Of a DNA stretch of 64,000 nucleotides, positions 35,243 through 44,666 are shown piece after piece. How positions within the stretch are numbered: position 1 is the first letter of the stretch; the number at the start of each line of letters is the position of its first letter. This DNA comes from an uncultured Amphritea sp. (GTDB lineage: Bacteria; Pseudomonadota; Gammaproteobacteria; Pseudomonadales; Balneatricaceae). The notes under the pieces were generated by a model that made no database searches, was not told the origin of the DNA, and worked only from the letters and a program-made list of their open reading frames with translations. The translations under genes were made by a program, and so were the position numbers. The stretch lies in assembly GCF_937127095.1 (NCBI RefSeq), contig NZ_CAKZLP010000060.1, forward strand, positions 1 to 64,000, written 5' to 3'.

Positions 35243-35396
35243 GGTGACGACTAAAGCGCCTCTCAAGCAATCATTTCGGAGGCGCCAACCCACTCACGAA
35301 GAGACACTGTAATCAAAAGGTTGATCAAGCCCTGCTGCGTGAGTTAATTCAGCTGTAGCACTATACTTGGCTTTATTTCAGCTATCAGAGGTCAAC

Positions 35397-36149
35397 ATGC
35401 ACAGCTCTCGAGATATTTGGCCAGATATAGCTGTGCAGGTTGCCGGCTGCATAGACCGGCTCGGCAGCGGTGAGTTTTATCCCCGCTTCTTTCAAATGAT
35501 GAAAACCCTCGCCCAGATCGATCAGTATATGGTGTTCGAATTCTCCCCCAATGGGGATTACGCGACCTGTCGACTGGCGCATAATGTCGAGCATCCGGAT
35601 CTGGGACTCCAGCTGGCTTCCCTCTACCTGGATGGCGCCTATCTGGATGACCCGATGTTAAAAGAGCTGAAGCAGTCCGTCCTCTCTCAAACGGACGCAG
35701 CACCCTACCGCTTGTTGGCGAAACGGCAACTGCCTCCCGTTTATCGCCGACGTTTTTTTAACGTCCCCAACTTCGATACCAAGTTCTCATTAGTCGTACT
35801 GGACCGAACAAGCCAGCATATCTTTTATGTCAACTTTTACAGCAAGAAAGAGGATGGCTTTGCTGAAGGTCAGCTTGACTCGCTAAAACAAATATCCTCA
35901 CTGATAGGGTCGTTACTGTTAAAACATTTTCGTGATGAGCGTAAACAGCGCGGCATGATTAAATCCCTGCTCGCCTCGGGCCTTTCGGAGCGGGAAGCTC
36001 AGATCTGCAATATGATCCTGCAGGGCCATACCGCGAAATCAATTGGCAACGAGCTTGAACTGTCAGAATCAACCGTCATCACCTACAAAAAAAGAGCGTT
36101 CAAAAAGCTAAAGATCAATCGAAAATCCGACCTGGTCCGGTTTGTGTAA
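35397..36149 (+). CDS. LuxR-family transcriptional regulator
   Basis: About 250 residues. The C-terminal 60 residues are a GerE/LuxR helix-turn-helix: LSEREAQICNMILQGHTAKSI then LELSESTVITYKKRAFKKL. The N-terminal part has an alpha/beta pattern compatible with a small-molecule-sensing domain but lacks the conserved autoinducer-binding residues as far as I can tell. ATG 35397 has AGAGG six bases upstream; the track's TTG start is less likely. Its position right after the aromatic monooxygenase suggests it may control that gene, which is inference. Confidence 0.85.
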   Translation: MHSSRDIWPDIAVQVAGCIDRLGSGEFYPRFFQMMKTLAQIDQYMVFEFSPNGDYATCRLAHNVEHPDLGLQLASLYLDGAYLDDPMLKELKQSVLSQTDAAPYRLLAKRQLPPVYRRRFFNVPNFDTKFSLVVLDRTSQHIFYVNFYSKKEDGFAEGQLDSLKQISSLIGSLLLKHFRDERKQRGMIKSLLASGLSEREAQICNMILQGHTAKSIGNELELSESTVITYKKRAFKKLKINRKSDLVRFV

Positions 36150-36391
36150 TGAGAGCCGGACAATATCTTGCTTCCGGTGTGACAATACCATGATGTAATC
36201 ATAGTTTAGTCTGAACTAATGTAGCTGAGACGCCAGATTTATCAATAGAAAACCTGAAACAGATCATTGAAGTTCTTACAAAATAATAATATCACCAAGA
36301 ACTATTGACGATCCGGCCTACCCCGATTTTTCGGGATAAGCCAGCAGGAATTTTGACGTTAAGGTTTTCCTAAAAAATAGTACTTAATAAA

Positions 36392-36952
36392 TTAGCTTAG
36401 ATGACTTTGAATACATGCATAAACCTGCGCAAGAGCCTCCTCTTCAGTCAACCCACTCAAATCTAGCTCCGTATCAATACGTTGCCGTAACTCAACTAAC
36501 ACCCGTTGACGAAAAATAGGATTCAATGTTTCCAAATCTTCATCGCTTGCCCCCCTCTTAATCAGGCGACTCTGGCGCTCCTGTTCGTCCAACGTCAGTA
36601 AAATAGTTAAATCAGGTTTTATAGATTTAGATAAGGACGCATCCAGGTCCATAGCTATACCTCGCGCTACGGCATAAGCAATTGTCGAAGCACTATAGCG
36701 GTCCATTACTACGTTTTCTCCGACTTGCCGAAAACTTGAAGCCTTTTCTCCTTCAGCTTGCACGGTAGCAGCATAGAAAAGCGCTCGTGCTATTTGGGAT
36801 TGGCCCAACCCCTTGATGATTTTCTCTCGAATAAGCTGAAGCTCTGATCCAGGAGTGCTCATAAAGTTATAGTCATAATGATGGGCTAGCATCTTTGCCA
36901 GAGTTGTTTTGCCGACACCATCTAGTGCTTCAAGCACGATAAAAAATGCCAT
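36392..36952 (-). CDS. dTMP-kinase-like nucleotide kinase
   Basis: About 186 residues. The P-loop GVGKTTLAK is at the N-terminus (after VLEALD), DRYSAST matches the DRY motif of thymidylate kinases, and RLIKRG may be part of the LID. I start it at MAFFIVLEALDG (36952), which still overlaps the radical SAM gene by 23 bp; the track start adds eight residues. It is shorter and more divergent than housekeeping Tmk proteins, and the setting is accessory, so it may phosphorylate another nucleotide. Last gene of a three-gene minus-strand unit. Confidence 0.75.
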   Translation of the reverse strand: MAFFIVLEALDGVGKTTLAKMLAHHYDYNFMSTPGSELQLIREKIIKGLGQSQIARALFYAATVQAEGEKASSFRQVGENVVMDRYSASTIAYAVARGIAMDLDASLSKSIKPDLTILLTLDEQERQSRLIKRGASDEDLETLNPIFRQRVLVELRQRIDTELDLSGLTEEEALAQVYACIQSHLS

Positions 36953-38228
36953 AATTCGATCCCTCCGGCTCATCAATAATACAACGTATGTTCGAAGCGT
37001 CTGCCAATGCTTTCATTTGTAGATACTCAGCGTGATTAAAGCTATTACTGGCGATGACATGTGGAATAGTTTCGTCTGTGGACTCCACTAACCCGAAACA
37101 TTCTCTCTGTTTATCGAGCTCTGTTCCTCGCAAAATCATGAGAGGCCATGCGCGAATTTCTGGCACACCCTGACTCCGGCACCAGGCCAAAGAGCGCCCA
37201 AAGCTCTCGACAGTTTGTTCAGGTAACCCGTATATCAATGAAATTTCGAATGGGATGTTACGTGCTTTGAGTTTGTGAATAACTTTCTCGGCTATATCAA
37301 GTCGATTTGGCCTACCTATTAGCTTCCCCTCCTCTTGAATTGCAGTTTGTAAGCCAAACTCCAGCACAACTTCCAGTCCTTCAAGAGCATCCAGAAACTC
37401 ATCTTTTACAGATTCAAACCGGCATTGGAGAGCAAGCTGAGCTGTCAACCCGACATCTCGAAATTGATTAAGAAGTTCAACGGTTCTAGGAGTGTCCAGA
37501 TGAAAAATAGGATCCAAAATAGATATTCGTTTAACACCCGATTTAGCAAATAAATTCACTTCGTTCTGGATCCGAATAATATCTAATTGCTGCTCTTTAG
37601 TTTTAAAACGGCTTCCCGACTCTCTGTGTTGACAGAAGGAGCAACGGAATGGACATCCTCGCATTGTTTCCCAGCGTATGCTCTTCCCTGGGATCAGAAT
37701 TCCTGTTAGCCACGGTGATGGTAAATCATTTAACGAATGCTCCGCTTTTTCGCCAAGGTCTTTTGTTCCAGAAAAATGAATACCTGCACTCGAGTGTATG
37801 CTTTCTGTCGCTAAGGAGACCATCGCTTTTTCGCCATGACCTCGAACAAATATATCGGCATAAGGGTAGTTTAGTTCCAACTGCCCTACCTCCATGTAGG
37901 AAATTTGTGGTCCTCCCAATACCTGGGTTGCGTTAGTTACTGTCCGTACAGACTTCGTCAGTTGTTGTGTCTGCTGTTCATTCCAGATAAAAGCACCGAT
38001 ACCAACCAAGCATTCATGACCTAAAGACTCCAATTCATTGATGGTTTCTAATACTCGCCGTTCCAGCGATAAATAGTCAAAATCAGGACTGTTAACCGCA
38101 TCTTCAATGACTTGATACGGAATTTCTGCTGCTTTCAAAGATGCAGCAATTGATGCGATTCCAAGACTAGAACGCCCGTCCTGTGGACGTTCCCAATCTA
38201 ATGAAACAAGAACAATATGTTTTTTCAT
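36930..38228 (-). CDS. B12-binding-type radical SAM protein
   Basis: 432 residues. The N-terminal part (about 1-150) has the Rossmann-like pattern of the cobalamin-binding domain (VLVSLDWERPQDGRSSLGI, later VLGGPQISY) but no DxHxxG, as in many of these enzymes. The radical SAM core begins with MRGCPFRCSFCQH (about 195), giving the CxxxCxxC cluster site. GLQTAIQ and IYGLPEQT follow the usual core order. Chemistry unknown. It overlaps the kinase gene and lies 9 bp after the zinc-ribbon gene, so the three are likely made together. Confidence 0.85.
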   Translation of the reverse strand: MKKHIVLVSLDWERPQDGRSSLGIASIAASLKAAEIPYQVIEDAVNSPDFDYLSLERRVLETINELESLGHECLVGIGAFIWNEQQTQQLTKSVRTVTNATQVLGGPQISYMEVGQLELNYPYADIFVRGHGEKAMVSLATESIHSSAGIHFSGTKDLGEKAEHSLNDLPSPWLTGILIPGKSIRWETMRGCPFRCSFCQHRESGSRFKTKEQQLDIIRIQNEVNLFAKSGVKRISILDPIFHLDTPRTVELLNQFRDVGLTAQLALQCRFESVKDEFLDALEGLEVVLEFGLQTAIQEEGKLIGRPNRLDIAEKVIHKLKARNIPFEISLIYGLPEQTVESFGRSLAWCRSQGVPEIRAWPLMILRGTELDKQRECFGLVESTDETIPHVIASNSFNHAEYLQMKALADASNIRCIIDEPEGSNYGIFYRA

Positions 38229-38237
38229 GATCGCACC

Positions 38238-38594
38238 TCACCACGCATCTGCTTTGGTTAGATGCCAACCATAGTTATGGCAGCATTCGTAGACGCTTAA
38301 CCGCGCACCACGCTCGTCATAGATACAATTAGCGCGTTTAATCGCCGCTTTATAGGAAAGATACAATTGCTTAGGCCGCCCATTACGATCTTTACAAGAA
38401 TTACAGGTTTGACTAGGTGTATGCCGACTTTCAGGACATAAATGCCAGTGACCACAATCCTCACATGTATATGGAACCATAGAGTTTTGGTAGGTATTCA
38501 GTGCATAATCAGCAGCATGCACTGCTTCACTCTGAGTGAAGTAGGTTTTTAATGGATCACCAGTACGTTTGCTGGTGCAGTTATTGTAAGTCAT
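38238..38594 (-). CDS. Unknown protein with two zinc-ribbon-like repeats
   Basis: 118 residues, cysteine-rich. Residues 16-52 and 75-116 look like diverged copies of one unit: an aromatic start (KTYFTQSEA / QLYLSYKAA), a helix, then Y-x-C-x-x-C-G-x-W-H-L (YTCEDCGHWHL / YECCHNYGWHL). The second copy has lost the regular Cys spacing. A CNSC motif sits between them. This suggests zinc binding and perhaps a nucleic-acid or protein contact; I know no named family. First gene of the radical SAM/kinase unit, divergent from 38698. Confidence 0.65.
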   Translation of the reverse strand: MTYNNCTSKRTGDPLKTYFTQSEAVHAADYALNTYQNSMVPYTCEDCGHWHLCPESRHTPSQTCNSCKDRNGRPKQLYLSYKAAIKRANCIYDERGARLSVYECCHNYGWHLTKADAW

Positions 38595-38697
38595 TGCGTT
38601 ATCTCCAAAGATTCAATCAATCTGTTTTGTGAAGTACAGATTGATATTGCAACACCCTTTGGGGACATCGTGGGACAGCAGAACAGGGACAAGTTTT

Positions 38698-39138
38698 ATG
38701 TCTGAAGTTAGTAATGATTGCTTAACAATCACCTGTCCATCTTGCGATGGGGAAACTCGTATTCGTGCTATTGGAAATAATGCTGGCATCTGCAAAAGCT
38801 GCCAGACGAACTTATATGGCCGCAAATTCAAGCAAGTCAAACAACTATCGCAGGGCTTGATTGCTTTAGGTTGTCTTCTTGGTGGTGCCGGTATCAATGA
38901 GGTAATGACAGAAACTAGATTACCTGCGTTAGCGGAATACCGTTTGATGGATCTCTGTGTTAATGGTGATAGCAGGGTTTTGAAAAAGTCTATATATTCC
39001 AACAAACAGGAAATATGCAGCTGCATTGTCACAAAGGCAGTTGAAGATATAGATCTTACCTGGAAGGTTGTTTCCGCAGAACGATATACAAAATGGCTAT
39101 TTGATTCGATGAAAGAGGCAGCCCCTCAATGTCGATAA
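38698..39138 (+). CDS. Unknown zinc-ribbon protein
   Basis: 147 residues from ATG 38698 (GGGAC upstream). The track start at 38629 would add 23 residues and overlap the divergent promoter region. Residues 11-37 form a four-cysteine zinc ribbon (CPSC...CKSC), then a basic stretch and a short hydrophobic segment (GLIALGCLLGGAGI) that could touch or cross a membrane. The rest has no match I recognise. It overlaps the next gene by 10 bp. Confidence 0.55.
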   Translation: MSEVSNDCLTITCPSCDGETRIRAIGNNAGICKSCQTNLYGRKFKQVKQLSQGLIALGCLLGGAGINEVMTETRLPALAEYRLMDLCVNGDSRVLKKSIYSNKQEICSCIVTKAVEDIDLTWKVVSAERYTKWLFDSMKEAAPQCR

Positions 39139-39485
39139 TTTCCAAAGAATCAGAGCGCGCTTCACCCGATGATATGAATGAACTTAGATCAGCACTGAAA
39201 CATGCTGGTATCGATATCAGATCCTTTTGTGAATATTTAGCTGAGAGACTTGCCGAAGTTGGCCATGAAGAGGAGTCGATAGGAGAAAAATATCGAGGTT
39301 GGTTCAAGTCTGGACGATTTCCTGAAAAACAATTGTTAAAACAAATGTGGGAGCTTTTGTCTGAGCATGATGACTTCATAAAGTCTCAACAGGTTAAGCC
39401 TAATTATGTAAGAGGTATCATTGACAGTGAATTGGAACATGCATTAACCGAGCTTTCTAAAAATATTACTACTCAGTTAAAGTAG
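39129..39485 (+). CDS. Small helical protein of unknown function
   Basis: 118 residues, charged and largely helical, without cysteine motifs, signal peptide or membrane segments. It begins inside the end of the preceding gene (10-bp overlap), so the two are translationally coupled. Composition is AT-rich like the rest of 36200-39500. No function can be proposed from sequence. Confidence 0.55.
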   Translation: MSIISKESERASPDDMNELRSALKHAGIDIRSFCEYLAERLAEVGHEEESIGEKYRGWFKSGRFPEKQLLKQMWELLSEHDDFIKSQQVKPNYVRGIIDSELEHALTELSKNITTQLK

Positions 39486-39748
39486 TCTTTTCTGAGGTTG
39501 GATATTCTCCAGACGACTGATCTTCTTGTTTATCAAAATATGCCTGCGACCCGCCCAAGCCTCACACCTAAACCCCATGCTCAGCAAGCCGTCGTTTATC
39601 GAATGTTTTGCTTTCCTGATATATAATCCGCCCTTTCCGCAGATTAAGAATCTGAGTTTTATATGCATGAGATTCTTCCACTGCGGCATGGGGTGTCAAT
39701 AGTCAGCACTTAGTGCTCCACGAGCCAGTGCTCCATAAAAAAATGGCG

Positions 39749-39772
39749 CATTTAATGGAGCATTTAATGGAG
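39749..39772. repeat. Two tandem 12-bp repeats at the dusA start
   Basis: CATTTAATGGAG occurs twice exactly, with a degenerate third unit before it. Each unit offers an ATG preceded by GGAG, so the repeat multiplies possible dusA starts (protein MEHLMEH...). Confidence 0.75.
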
Positions 39773-40840
39773 CACTGCATCCCCCCAAACACCCTAAAAC
39801 AACCCAATCAGACCAAAAACAAGCCATTGAAAACACCAGCCAAAACAAGCCACAGCCCAGCAACCCCGGGGATTAAGCCGGATAGACGCTTTACCGTTGC
39901 GCCCATGATGGAGTGGACGGACCGGCATTGCCGTTATTTCCACCGGATTATCAGCCAGAACGCGGTGCTTTATACCGAGATGGTGACCACCGGCGCGCTG
40001 ATTCATGGCGACCGGGAGCGGTTTTTGCAGTACAGCCAGCCGGAGCACCCACTGGCACTGCAACTCGGTGGCAGTAATCCCGACGACCTGACTACCTGCA
40101 GCCAGATGGCCGAAGAGTTTGGCTATGATGAGGTTAACCTCAATGTGGGTTGCCCCAGCGACCGGGTACAGAACAATATGATCGGGGCCTGCCTGATGGC
40201 CCACCCTGCTCTGGTTGCTGAGTGCCTGGAAAAAATGCAGTCAGCCGTGAGCATTCCGGTGACGGTGAAACACCGGCTGGGCATTGATGATATGGACAGC
40301 TATGAAGAACTTCATCATTTCGTCTCAATTGTCCGGGAATCCGGCTGTAAGACCTTTATAATCCATGCCAGAAAAGCGATACTTCAGGGGTTAAGTCCGA
40401 AAGAAAACCGGGATATACCACCGTTGAACTATGACTGGGTCTACCAGATAAAACAGGCGTTTCCCGATCTGGAAGTGCTGATAAACGGTGGCATCAAAAC
40501 ACTGGATGAAAGCAAAGCACATCTGCAACATGTTGATGGTGTCATGATCGGCCGGGAAGCCTACCACAACCCCTATATGATGGCTGAAGTAGACAAACTC
40601 TATAACCCGGACGCGGCAGTGAAAACCCGCTTAGAGATTATTGAACAGATGTACCCCTACATTGAGGAGCAACTGAGTCAGGGTTGCTATCTGGGCCATA
40701 TTACCCGCCATCTGCTGGGCCTGTTTCACGGCCAGCCTGGCGGACGTCAGTTCCGCCGTTATCTGAGCGAAAATGCTCACAAGGCCGGTGCTGATGTCGA
40801 CGTTTTGAAACACGCGGTTGCTAAAGTAGCTGCGTTCTAA
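39767..40840 (+). CDS. dusA: tRNA-dihydrouridine(20/20a) synthase DusA
   Basis: FMN enzyme that reduces uridines in the tRNA D-loop. The core begins [19 protein letters not shown] and holds the DusA signature [13 protein letters not shown] (catalytic Cys), [19 protein letters not shown] and [12 protein letters not shown] non-conserved 45-residue tail precedes the core. I choose ATG 39767 (GGAG six bases upstream); 39743 and 39755 lie in the same frame, and the track's GTG 39713 is least likely. A TATAAT-like box at 39622 may belong to its promoter. Confidence 0.92.
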   Translation: MEHCIPPNTLKQPNQTKNKPLKTPAKTSHSPATPGIKPDRRFTVAPMMEWTDRHCRYFHRIISQNAVLYTEMVTTGALIHGDRERFLQYSQPEHPLALQLGGSNPDDLTTCSQMAEEFGYDEVNLNVGCPSDRVQNNMIGACLMAHPALVAECLEKMQSAVSIPVTVKHRLGIDDMDSYEELHHFVSIVRESGCKTFIIHARKAILQGLSPKENRDIPPLNYDWVYQIKQAFPDLEVLINGGIKTLDESKAHLQHVDGVMIGREAYHNPYMMAEVDKLYNPDAAVKTRLEIIEQMYPYIEEQLSQGCYLGHITRHLLGLFHGQPGGRQFRRYLSENAHKAGADVDVLKHAVAKVAAF

Positions 40841-40866
40841 AAGATTATGGAATAAGGAATATAACA

Positions 40867-41823
40867 ATGGAAAGCCAGCTGGATCAGCTTAAAAAGATGA
40901 CCACCATTGTTGCCGACACCGGCGACATTAATGCGATCCGCGATCTGAAACCGGTGGATGCAACCACCAACCCCTCCCTGCTGCTGAAAGCCAGTCAGGA
41001 CCCGGCATACCGCCCCTATCTGGAACAGGCCAAAGCCTGGGCGCTGAGCCAGGGTGGCAGCGATGCCGAACAGCTGGCCAACATGACCGACAAGCTCGCG
41101 GTGCTGGCTGGCTGCGAAATACTCTCGCTGATTCCGGGTCGTATCTCCACCGAGGTGGATGCACGCCTGTCGTTTGATACCCAGGCAACGATCATTAAAG
41201 CGAAAAAACTGATCGGTCTGTATAACGAAGCGGGTATCGCTAATGAGCGAGTGCTGATCAAGATCGCCTCCACCTGGGAGGGGATCGAAGCGGCCCGCCA
41301 GCTGGAAAAAGAGGGTATCAACTGCAACCTGACACTGCTGTTTGGTTTCGCTCAGGCGGTGGCCTGTGCCGATGCCGGAGTGTTTTTGATCTCGCCTTTT
41401 GTCGGCCGAATTCTTGACTGGCATAAAGCCAACAGCCCTGAAGGCACTGATCTCAGTGGCCCGAAAGATCCCGGCGTACTCTCCGTCAGCCGGATCTACA
41501 ACTACTACAAGCAGCACGGTTATAACACCGTGGTCATGGGTGCCAGCTTCCGTAACAGCGAAGAGATTCGTCAGCTGGCGGGCTGTGACCGTCTGACGAT
41601 CAGCCCCGGGCTGATCGAAGAACTGGCAGAAACCAAGCTACCTCTGGATCAGAAACTGTTTGCCAGTGATCCGCTATGTAATGAAGCGAAAGTTGAAAAC
41701 AGCGAACAGGCGTTCCGCTGGGCGATGAATGAGGATGCGATGGCCACCGAGAAACTGGCTGAGGGTATTCGCAATTTCGCCGCCGACCAGGTGAAGCTGG
41801 AGCAGTTGCTGAGCCAGCTATAA
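40867..41823 (+). CDS. tal: Transaldolase
   Basis: Pentose phosphate pathway enzyme that transfers a dihydroxyacetone unit between sugar phosphates. 318 residues, TalB type: [13 protein letters not shown] (about 29), the Schiff-base lysine region [13 protein letters not shown] (about 130) and [10 protein letters not shown] (about 225). AAGGA precedes the ATG. Lies 26 bp after dusA on the same strand and ends at a shared bidirectional terminator. Confidence 0.96.
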   Translation: MESQLDQLKKMTTIVADTGDINAIRDLKPVDATTNPSLLLKASQDPAYRPYLEQAKAWALSQGGSDAEQLANMTDKLAVLAGCEILSLIPGRISTEVDARLSFDTQATIIKAKKLIGLYNEAGIANERVLIKIASTWEGIEAARQLEKEGINCNLTLLFGFAQAVACADAGVFLISPFVGRILDWHKANSPEGTDLSGPKDPGVLSVSRIYNYYKQHGYNTVVMGASFRNSEEIRQLAGCDRLTISPGLIEELAETKLPLDQKLFASDPLCNEAKVENSEQAFRWAMNEDAMATEKLAEGIRNFAADQVKLEQLLSQL

Positions 41824-41842
41824 CCTGGCCGCTATAAAACGA

Positions 41843-41869
41843 AAAAACGCATCCGATGGATGCGTTTTT
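41843..41869. terminator. Bidirectional terminator between tal and the semialdehyde dehydrogenase gene
   Basis: A 12-bp stem (AAAAACGCATCC / GGATGCGTTTTT) with a GAT loop serves both convergent genes, with T-runs on either strand. Confidence 0.9.
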
Positions 41870-41886
41870 GTTCACCGGCTTGCGTC

Positions 41887-43344
41887 TTACAACCCGCCCA
41901 CCAGGGTGTATTTGATCTCCAGGTAGTCATCCATGCCGTACTTAGAACCTTCCCGGCCGGTACCCGACTCTTTGACACCACCGAACGGTGCCACCTCGGT
42001 TGACAGAATGCCATCGTTAACAGCGACCATGCCGTACTCCAGCGCTTCAGACACGCGGAAGACACGGGCATAATCGCGGGTAAAGAAGTACGCCGCCAGA
42101 CCAAACTCAGTGTCATTAGCGATCTGCACCGCTTCCTCTTCAGTGTCAAAACGAAACAGCGGCGCTACCGGGCCAAAGATCTCTTCATGGGCCAGACGCA
42201 TATCCTGGGTGATATCGGCAACAATGGTCGGTTCGAAGAAGTTGCCACCCAGTGCGTGGGGTTTGCCTCCGGCAATAATGCGCGCGCCTTTCGCCACCGC
42301 ATCATCAACCATCGCGGTCACTTTATCCAACGCAGCCCGATTGATCAGCGGCCCCTGCTGGAACTCACCTTGCGAACAGTTGCCCACCTGCAGCTTAGCC
42401 ACCTCTGCCGCATAGCGCTGAGCGAACTCTTCATAGATACCACTCTGAATCAGCAGACGGTTAGCGCACACACAGGTCTGACCGGAATTACGATATTTAG
42501 AGGCGATTGCGGCGGGAATCGCTTTATCCAGATCCGCATCGTCAAAGATGATCAGCGGTGCATTACCACCCAGTTCCATCGAGGTTTTCTTCACCGTGTC
42601 GGCACACTGACGCATCAGCTGTTTGCCTACCGGTGTGGAACCGGTAAAGGACAGTTTGCGCACCACTGAGCTATCGGTGAGGGTTTTGCCCACTTCGATT
42701 GGACGCTTAGTCGTTACAACGTTGATGACGCCTGCTGGAATACCAGCGCGGTCTGCCAGCTCCATCAACGCCAGCGCCGATAGCGGCGTATCTTCAGCGG
42801 GCTTGATAATCATGGTGCAGCCCACCGCCAGTGCCGGCGCACATTTACGGGTGATCATCGCATTGGGGAAGTTCCAGGGGGTGATCGCTGCCGTTACGCC
42901 AATCGGCTCTTTGGTGACGATAATGCGCTTGTCCGCTGCATGGGACGGGATAACATCACCGTAGGCCCGTTTGCCCTCTTCCGCATACCATTCGATAAAC
43001 GATGCGCCATACAATACTTCACCGGCGGATTCTGCAATCGGTTTGCCCTGTTCAGCGGTCATCAGAATAGCCAGATCGTCTTTGTTGGCAACGATCAGTT
43101 CAAACCACTTACGTAACAGCACTGAACGCTCTTTAGCGGTTTTCTTTTTCCAGCTTTTAAAGGCGATGTCAGCGGCCACGATGGCGGCTTCGGTTTCTTC
43201 CGCTCCCAGGTCTGGCACGGTGGCGATCTGCTCACCGGTGGCTGGATTCAGTACCACATTGGTTTCGCCGTTCAGTGCATCGATCCACTGACCGTTTACG
43301 TAGGCTTGTTGCTTTAACAATGAAGGGTCTTTAAGGGTAATCAT
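41887..43344 (-). CDS. gabD: NAD(P)-dependent succinate/glutarate-semialdehyde dehydrogenase
   Basis: 485 residues, aldehyde dehydrogenase fold. Catalytic glutamate in MELGGNAPLIIF (about 255) and cysteine in NSGQTCVCANRL (about 288); NAD site around TPWNFPNAMI and FTGSTPVGKQL. GabD and DavD cannot be told apart by eye. The neighbouring CoA-transferase and glutaryl-CoA dehydrogenase favour glutarate semialdehyde in lysine breakdown. ATG 43344, with GGAG six bases upstream, replaces the track start at 43365. It lies 113 bp from the CoA-transferase gene, so it may have its own promoter. Confidence 0.88.
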   Translation of the reverse strand: MITLKDPSLLKQQAYVNGQWIDALNGETNVVLNPATGEQIATVPDLGAEETEAAIVAADIAFKSWKKKTAKERSVLLRKWFELIVANKDDLAILMTAEQGKPIAESAGEVLYGASFIEWYAEEGKRAYGDVIPSHAADKRIIVTKEPIGVTAAITPWNFPNAMITRKCAPALAVGCTMIIKPAEDTPLSALALMELADRAGIPAGVINVVTTKRPIEVGKTLTDSSVVRKLSFTGSTPVGKQLMRQCADTVKKTSMELGGNAPLIIFDDADLDKAIPAAIASKYRNSGQTCVCANRLLIQSGIYEEFAQRYAAEVAKLQVGNCSQGEFQQGPLINRAALDKVTAMVDDAVAKGARIIAGGKPHALGGNFFEPTIVADITQDMRLAHEEIFGPVAPLFRFDTEEEAVQIANDTEFGLAAYFFTRDYARVFRVSEALEYGMVAVNDGILSTEVAPFGGVKESGTGREGSKYGMDDYLEIKYTLVGGL

Positions 43345-43457
43345 ATGTGACTCCAAAAACAGCAATGCCGCCCGATAGTGATATCCGGGCGAGCATCAGA
43401 ATACAGAACTATACAATTTAACTATAAACAAGCATCTTAACGGTCATTCACTGAGTA

Positions 43458-44666
43458 TCAAGCGACAACCTTTTGTGCTTTTAATTGTGCGATCTCTTGT
43501 TCAGACAACCCCAGTCCGGCCAACACCTTATCGGTATGCTGTCCCAGTGTGGGTGGAGCCGCGTTGTACTCTATCGGGGTGTGCGAAAATTTCACCGGAC
43601 TGGCAACACCCGGCACACTTCCACAGTCTGGATGAGGCAGATCAACCTGCATCTGCCGATGTTTCACCTGCGGATCAGCAAACACTTTATCCAGCGTATT
43701 GATCGGCCCGCACGGCACACCGTGTAGCCCCAGATTTTCCAGCCACCAGTCACTGCTATGACTGCGCATCATCTCAGCCACCAGCGGCGTCAGCTCGGCA
43801 CGATTTTCAACCCGCAGCGAGTTGGTGGTAAAAGCCGGGTTATCCGCCAGCTCCGGCGCACCTGCCAGCGTACAGAATTTGGCAAACTGACCGTCATTGC
43901 CCACCGCCAGAATGATGTGACCATCAGCTGTCGGAAACGCCTCATAGGGGACGATATTCGGATGGGCATTCCCCAGACGTACCGGCGGCTTGCCACCCAC
44001 CAGGTAGTTCATCGCCTGATTCGCCAGCGTCGCCACCTGTACATCCAGCAGTGCCATATCGATATGCTGGCCGATACCGCTCTCGTTCCGATGCAGCAAA
44101 GCAGCCTGAATAGCATTACAGGCATATAAGCCTGTCATCACATCCACCAGGGCGACGCCGACCTTCATTGGCTGACCATCGGGATCTCCGGTGACGCTCA
44201 TCAGACCGCCCATCGCCTGGATCATAAAGTCATAACCGGCCCGTTGCGCATAGGGACCGTCCTGACCAAAACCGGTGACAGAGCAGTAGATCAGCCCGGG
44301 ATTAACCGTTTTCAGGCTGGCATAGTCGAGACCATATTTTTTCAGGCCACCGACTTTATAATTCTCAATAACAACATCGACCTCAGCCGCCAGACGCTTA
44401 ATCAGCGCCTGCCCCTCAGGGCTTGTCATATCAATCGCAATCGAGTGTTTGCCCCGATTCGCCGCATGAAAATACGCTGCGTCCGTGGGGTTACCATCCT
44501 GGTCCTTCACAAACGGAGGCCCCCAGCCACGGGTATCATCACCGCAGCCAGGACGCTCCACCTTAATCACTTCGGCTCCGAAATCTGCCAGCATCTGGCC
44601 GGCCCAGGGGCCTGCCAGAATACGACTGAGATCGAGTACTTTGATATGACTCAGCGCGCCAGCCAT
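43458..44666 (-). CDS. CaiB/BaiF (family III) CoA-transferase, probably glutarate CoA-transferase
   Basis: Moves CoA between carboxylic acids. 402 residues with the family III start LSHIKVLDLSRILAGPWAGQML, AEVIKVERPG, RGKHSIAIDM and VIENYKVGGLKKYGLDY. Its ATG overlaps the gcdH stop by one base (TGATG), so the two are coupled. With GcdH next door, activation of glutarate to glutaryl-CoA is the likely job, comparable to human SUGCT. Substrate is inferred from context. Confidence 0.88.
   Translation of the reverse strand: MAGALSHIKVLDLSRILAGPWAGQMLADFGAEVIKVERPGCGDDTRGWGPPFVKDQDGNPTDAAYFHAANRGKHSIAIDMTSPEGQALIKRLAAEVDVVIENYKVGGLKKYGLDYASLKTVNPGLIYCSVTGFGQDGPYAQRAGYDFMIQAMGGLMSVTGDPDGQPMKVGVALVDVMTGLYACNAIQAALLHRNESGIGQHIDMALLDVQVATLANQAMNYLVGGKPPVRLGNAHPNIVPYEAFPTADGHIILAVGNDGQFAKFCTLAGAPELADNPAFTTNSLRVENRAELTPLVAEMMRSHSSDWWLENLGLHGVPCGPINTLDKVFADPQVKHRQMQVDLPHPDCGSVPGVASPVKFSHTPIEYNAAPPTLGQHTDKVLAGLGLSEQEIAQLKAQKVVA

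Noticed and set aside
36930-38228. Prokaryotic viperin
   Set aside because: The adjacent nucleotide kinase fits, but the protein has an N-terminal B12-type domain and a CPFRCSFC cluster site unlike viperins, so I keep only the general radical SAM call.
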